NCBI RefSeq assembly: GCF_005239225.2
Contig: NC_133297.1
Span: 16,356,147 to 16,420,146, forward strand
DNA from: Populus alba
Lineage: Eukaryota; Streptophyta; Magnoliopsida; Malpighiales; Salicaceae
Reading direction: 5' to 3'
Length of the DNA stretch: 64,000 nucleotides
The notes under the pieces were generated by a model. It was given only the letters and a program-made list of their open reading frames with translations. It did not search any database and was not told the origin of the DNA. Positions within the stretch are counted from its first letter, which is position 1. Each line of letters opens with the position of its first letter. Below are positions 59,381 to 64,000 of this stretch, piece after piece. The translations under genes and the position numbers were made by a program.

Positions 59381-60024
59381 TTTAGGCTAAGTCCTAATCA
59401 AACCCTACACAAGACCCAACCAAGGTTAAACACTTAGTTGGCCCGATGCCCAATCAAGTCTCACACTTAATTGGGCCACAACCGAATCAAATTCTTCTTC
59501 TTCTTCTTTTTTTATTTTTTTCTCTATTTCTTAATCTCATTTTAATCATAAGCTATAAGTCTATGAAAACTCTACTTGGAAATATAACGAAGGAATAGAG
59601 CTGTCATCTTATGGTGAAAGATTTTTTCTAGATACTATCATTTTTTTTGGATATAAAATGTCAAGTTCTAACACAAAGAAGTAGGCATATAAAAAAAATA
59701 TCATACTCTTTTTGTATTCACTTTCTTTTTATTATCTAAAAATCCTAAACTAAATTTGGTATCAGAAAGTTTTTTGCTGATAACAACTATCATCTATACA
59801 AAAATCATCTTTAAAAAGCTTTCGATCAAATTATTATTTTCAGATTTTTTTAAATTAACACTTAATATTTGTTTGTTATCCATTTATTTTTATTGGAAAG
59901 AAACAATAGTGACAACCCTTAGGGTCTGTTTAGAATTATGATAACGGTGATAATTTAAAATATTTTTTGTTTAGAAATATGTTAAAATAATTTTTTAATT
60001 TTTTTTTTTGATATCAGCATCAAG

Positions 60025-60068
<44 letters not shown>

Positions 60069-60148
60069 ATTTTAAATAAAAAAAAAATTTTAAAATTTTT
60101 AAAAACATAATTTGCATACCACGTTCCGAATCACTCCCTTAATAAACA
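59381..60148. other. SFT2 upstream region with MITE-like copy and (TA)n
   Basis: The segment 59,923-60,145 is a diverged MITE-like copy (gggtctgtttagaatt at the left; aatttgcataccacgttccgaat at the right) interrupted by a (ta)n tract at 60,028-60,066. It ends only a few bases before the first ATG of the upstream ORF at 60,149, so it probably supplies core promoter or leader sequence of the SFT2-like gene. A (ttc)n run lies at 59,493-59,508. Confidence 0.55.
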
Positions 60149-60276
60149 ATGGACACTAACGGAGGAGGAGGTGGCGCGAAAAGCACTATCAGATCTCAAA
60201 TCCCCAATCTGAAAGAGAGAGATTCAGATCTCCTATCAAAACCCCCTTCTTCTTTTCCAGTAAGGAAAAAGAGAGA
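60149..60276 (+). promoter_or_regulatory. SFT2-like 5' leader with overlapping upstream ORF
   Basis: An ATG at 60,149 opens a 120-codon frame (to 60,511) that overlaps the SFT2 start at 60,277 in another frame and runs past the first donor. Its product would begin MDTNGGGGGAK and become Pro-rich only because it reads the Ser-codon repeat in a shifted frame. If the transcript starts upstream of 60,149 this would act as a repressive upstream ORF. The transcription start is unknown. Confidence 0.4.
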
Positions 60277-63200
60277 ATGCAGAAAACGGCACAATCGTGG
60301 TTCACGGGAGGCCCAACCTTCAACGACCAAAAATCCTCCTCCTCCTCCTCCTCTTCCCCGTCTTTGCTATCAGATTGGAACGCTTACGCCGCTTCTCAGG
60401 AATCCGATTCCTCCGCTCCAGCTTTCGATCTCGAAGCCGCAGTCCGTACCACCAGCGACAAAGTATCCGGCACCTTCAACGTGTAATTTCTACTACCCTA
60501 CTACGTCATAATTATCCTTTCATTTCATATCCTCTCTTCAAGATTGGATTAAATTATGCTTCATTCTGGTGCTAGTGTTAGTCAATCGTGAACAATTAGG
60601 TTTCTTACCAACAAAAATTTTATTAGAAAATTGATTTAAAAAATGGCGTTGTTTTGCTAGTGAATTTTCAATTATTTTGACATTTTTTTGCTATTTAATT
60701 CTATTATGCTGTGCATTTAATTGCGGGGCAATCCATCTCTGCGGTCACTGTAATCACTGGTATAATTGACTGGCAAACGGCAAGCATATCATTTTTCTCA
60801 ATTGTTATGTGCTGCGAGTGCAATGGTGTTGGTGGAATGAGTTTAAGTTCTAATAAAAGGTAAAATCAGGAGGAGGGAAAAAAAAACGAAAACTATTTTC
60901 GTGCTTGATGAAACTATTTTCGTCGGATTATTATTTCCCTGCAAGCATGAATTGGAAACTGATTTTTGAATTGGTCTGTGGCTTTATTGGTATTTATTTC
61001 CTCATGATTGATTACTATCATAAATACAAGAATGTTTACGTCTGTATTTTTTGTTCAATTTCAGAGTTTCGAAAGGAGTCAGGGATATACCCGGGAGTTT
61101 TCAGTCTTCCACTATCAATGTTCCTTCTGGACAATCTTTCGTGTACTTTGGTATACTACTTGCTGCTGGAGTGTTCTTTGTCTTTATTGCATTCACCATG
61201 TTCCTTCCTGTCATGGTGTTGGTGCCTCAGAAATTCGCAATCTGCTTTACTATTGGTTGTGCCTTAATCGTTGCTTCATTCTTTGCACTCAAAGGCCCTA
61301 AGAATCAGCTTGCCCACATGTTTTCTAAAGAGGTATTTTATTTTATTTCCCTGACCAATGCTCGTATTAGTTAATGAATCACTTACAGAAACATTTGAGT
61401 TATGTTTGATTGCATGGCTTAAAGTTGTTGAATGTTTCTTGTCAATGAGATATTTAGGCTCCTTGCTTTCCTTCCTATTTACAGAGGCTCCCTTTCACTT
61501 TGGGATTTATCAGTACCATGGTAGGAACTGTATATGTTTCTATGGTGCTTCACAGTTACATCCTTTCTGTGCTCTTCTCCGTGTTACAGGTACCAACTTC
61601 AAATTCCTGTGTGGTACTTTGAATTTCTTTATAGTCTACTCATGTGCTTGGCAAATAGCTCACCTAGGTATCCGAGTAATATCTGGTGTAAAACTTGAAG
61701 TGTATGGTTTAGTTCATACTAGATAGGTTACCTGCACTGCCTTTTAATGTGCAAGAGAAGTTTCACCGAAGTAATCGCTAAAAAGGATAAAAAATAATAA
61801 TGTAGGCGTTGTTAATGTGTTTTTTAACATAATAAAATTAAAAGAAATTTCAAATGCACTTCCTTTTGTTTTTTAAATATTAAGACAATGACATATTGGA
61901 TCGATGTAGGTCAACTTGTGTTCACCTTTCAAATACAAGACCTAGTTTGCAATTATTTTTTTATTTTATTATATAATAATAAAGATAGATGCTCGCATAA
62001 AAGATACCAAATATTTTTATTTAAAATAATAATAATATAAATATGATGGGTTGGACAAAAAGAATGTTTGCTATAATTAAAAAAAAAAAACAACTATAAT
62101 CTTTTTTGAAAACAAACAAAATCTTAATGGTATTTTAAAAAATAATAACTCAAATGTATTCTTAATTAATTCCCAAACTCGATAAAGTAATAATGTAATA
62201 TATATGCACGCGGGCCTAGGAGGCCTAACATGCCCGACCCACTAAAATTCAGACCTAGCGTGTGGGGCTGGCAGAATAGGCCTGCGTGCATGAGCTTGAT
62301 ATTATTTGTTATTTAAATAGGCCAATGACAAACCACGCTTTTTCTGCAAACTTAGGTATTGCTTCGAACGGTTTGTACTTTTTAGATCATTTTGATGTAT
62401 TGATGTCAAAAATAATTTTAAAAAAATAAAAAACATCATTGGCATACATTTCGACATGAAAAATTATTTGAAAAGCAACCGCTACCACACTGCTAAACAC
62501 GCTCTAAGATAGATATTGTTTTTACTCAAAACTCTAATTTTGACCCATTTTATGAAAAAAAAATATAAAAATAAATGCAAAAAAGAAGCAAGAGTGTGAG
62601 CCTACAAGGCCCATCATGCCTAACCCACTAAAATTCAAGCCTAGCGTGTGGGCCTAGCAGAATAGGCCTGCGTGCATGAGTTTGATATTTTATTATTATT
62701 TAAATAGATGGATGACATGTTGTTTGCCAATTTTATTTTATTTTTTAAAAGAAATAGACAACATGTCGTTTACAAACCCAATTTCTAGCCATCATAGAGG
62801 TGACCGAAAAACCTTGATATGTATTGTTTTACTAAAAAACCTGATTTTAACCCATTTTCACATGAAAATACTCTTATAACCTTTAAAAAATAATTCCTCA
62901 ATTCAAAAAACTCAAAATTGGTTAAAAACAAATCAAACGGGTGAAAAATTCTCACAACACCGATTTACTTTTTTTGACAATTTAAAAGTCCAAAACCATC
63001 TCAATTTTCTGACTCCTCTCGGACACTCTGATACTAAATTTGATCTTTTTGTCGTCAAATTCCAACCAACCAATTTTTTTCTTGCTCATTCTCTATTTTC
63101 TCATGATTTTCTCTTTCCCTTCTAACAGGGATTAAAATGGAAATTTGAATATATACTAAGGCAAAATTAATCAAAAGGTGTTGACACCATTTTTTTTTTA

Positions 63201-63737
63201 AAGGACTCCTATTTTTTCTTTGTTTCAGTTTTGATCCCCTAGTTATCTAAGTAAAGATTCTTTATGTGGTGTAAAACCTGAGTTTTGCTAGTATTGTTTA
63301 CTTTTTACCATTATTTTTCTAAATTAAAAAGAAAGGCACTATTTTTTTTTTGTCCCATTTCTTTGTTGAATTGTAGTCTTGTCAGGTGTTAATGATTTAT
63401 AGAATGTCATCCTCAATAGGCTTTGCGTATTCCTGTTGGGTGAATCTGTGATTTTTCGGATCCATGGAATTATGGTGTGTATTTACGTGTTTGAAATACC
63501 TCAGATTATGCACCAGGGCAACATTGCCCTCTAAAACCATAGATACCAATTTCTTCATTTCTTTTCCATTGTAGTGACTGGAGTAATAATTCTTGAGAAA
63601 CTAACGCCTTTTTAAAACTTTGCTAGGTCCTCGCTCTATCGTATTATGCCATTTCTTATTTCCCTGGAGGATCTACTGGGCTGAAGTTTCTTTCTTCAAC
63701 TTTTACCGCATCAATACTGAGATGTTTCGGAAGGTGA
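60277..63737 (+). CDS. SFT2-like vesicle transport membrane protein (229 aa, 4 exons)
   Basis: Coding exons: 60,277-60,482; 61,065-61,332; 61,485-61,589; 63,627-63,737. They sum to 690 bases and close in phase, and the stop TGA follows a C-F-G-R end. The start MQKTAQSWFTGG matches the plant SFT2 N-terminus. A Ser run near residues 20-27 comes from a (tcc)n repeat. The conserved VSGTFNV-VSKGVRDIPGSFQ segment spans the first junction. Four hydrophobic segments follow: about 95-119, 127-148, 160-186 and 187-207, with PKNQ and YFPGG loops typical of the family. SFT2 proteins (Got1/Sft2 family) are tetraspanning Golgi proteins that assist fusion of endosome-derived transport vesicles with the Golgi, linked to the syntaxin Sed5 in yeast. 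The third intron is 2.0 kb because of inserted repeats. The paralogue was not determined, so no symbol is given. Confidence 0.93.
61880..62700. repeat. Repeat cluster inside SFT2-like intron 3
   Basis: Two direct copies of a ~100 bp segment, 62,207-62,310 and 62,593-62,690, share cccactaaaattca, cctagcgtgtggg and agaataggcctgcgtgcatg. Between them is a MITE-like copy (62,363-62,510: cggtttgtactttttagatc, aagcaaccgctaccacactg). The left flank 61,880-62,200 resembles 23,000-23,330. None of this disturbs the exons or the splice sites at 61,590 and 63,626. Confidence 0.75.
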
Positions 63738-64000
63738 TATCAGCGCCTGGTTTTTCTCATATATTATTGTTCCCGTCATATATCTATTGTTTCTTTTATT
63801 TATTTCTTTTTAATTTTTTGGTGTATGAAACTCTTATTGATCAAAAGAACTAGAAAGGGCAGAGCCCACAGTTTTTCTAGGATAGAAATGTTCCTTAGTG
63901 TTAAATAACATTCAGAGTTAAGTTTGAATTTGAAACTCCTTGGATGTGATAACATTCTCATACTTGTGTGAAAATGCTCCTCACTTCGGCGTTGGAAGAG

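Noticed and set aside
60149..60511. 120-codon ORF as a separate protein gene
   Set aside because: It overlaps SFT2 exon 1 in another frame and crosses the first donor; the Pro-rich part is the Ser repeat read out of frame. Kept only as a possible uORF.
61358..61726. 122-codon ORF in the SFT2-like region
   Set aside because: It reads through intron and exon 3 in a wrong frame; exon 3 in the correct frame gives the SFT2 membrane segment.
1..64000. A coordinated novel multi-gene system
   Set aside because: Only three unrelated housekeeping or regulatory genes are supported. The rest is explained by transposon decay, and no conserved unknown gene cluster is visible.

Overview
This is a plant nuclear window, most likely from poplar or a close Salicaceae relative. 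The DNA is AT-rich, genes are intron-containing with GT-AG junctions, and long stretches are repeat-filled with Ty1/Copia, Ty3/Gypsy, CACTA and MITE debris. The genus is an inference from the look of the gene orthologues and of the repeated ~200 bp MITE family; no search was run.

Only three protein-coding genes can be supported. (1) On the + strand at 31,466-33,647 is an eight-exon RRP15-like ribosome-biogenesis gene of 307 aa. (2) Convergent to it on the - strand at 35,043-38,669 is a four-exon COL9-type CONSTANS-like transcription factor of 416 aa, with a leader intron that puts its promoter near 39.8-40.2 kb. (3) On the + strand at 60,277-63,737 is a four-exon SFT2-type Golgi vesicle-transport membrane protein of 229 aa. 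Each model was assembled exon by exon, and reading frame and splice phase close exactly. The three genes have no evident functional link.

The left half (1-30.3 kb) is a transposon graveyard with readable layering. A decayed Copia element (A, - strand) is split by three insertions: a repeat ending at 1,693, a 2.8 kb probable solo LTR (2,219-5,012), and a second, nearly full-length Copia element (B, 7,064-17,585, TSD AAATT). Copia B in turn carries a 358 bp MITE with a 9 bp TSD (10,370-10,727) and a 945 bp solo LTR (11,740-12,684, TSD CAACA) that splits the reverse-transcriptase active-site motif. Further right are a deleted Gypsy element (20.9-22.0 kb), an LTR-like block with two tandem arrays, one of which repeats a TTCG-loop hairpin (24.6-26.5 kb), and a segmentally duplicated repeat (27.1-30.3 kb).

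Between COL9 and SFT2 (40.2-60.1 kb) I see no gene. The region holds many MITE-like copies, members of the ggtcaacc-rich repeat family, microsatellites, a tRNA-like fragment, a small G+C-richer island at 53.74-53.95 kb, and a CACTA transposon relic (58.1-59.4 kb). No prokaryotic-type system, CRISPR array, rRNA gene or clearly novel gene cluster is visible. The most interesting signals are the nested insertion history, the hairpin arrays inside LTRs, the 58 bp duplication at the RRP15 stop codon, and the overlapping upstream ORF at SFT2.
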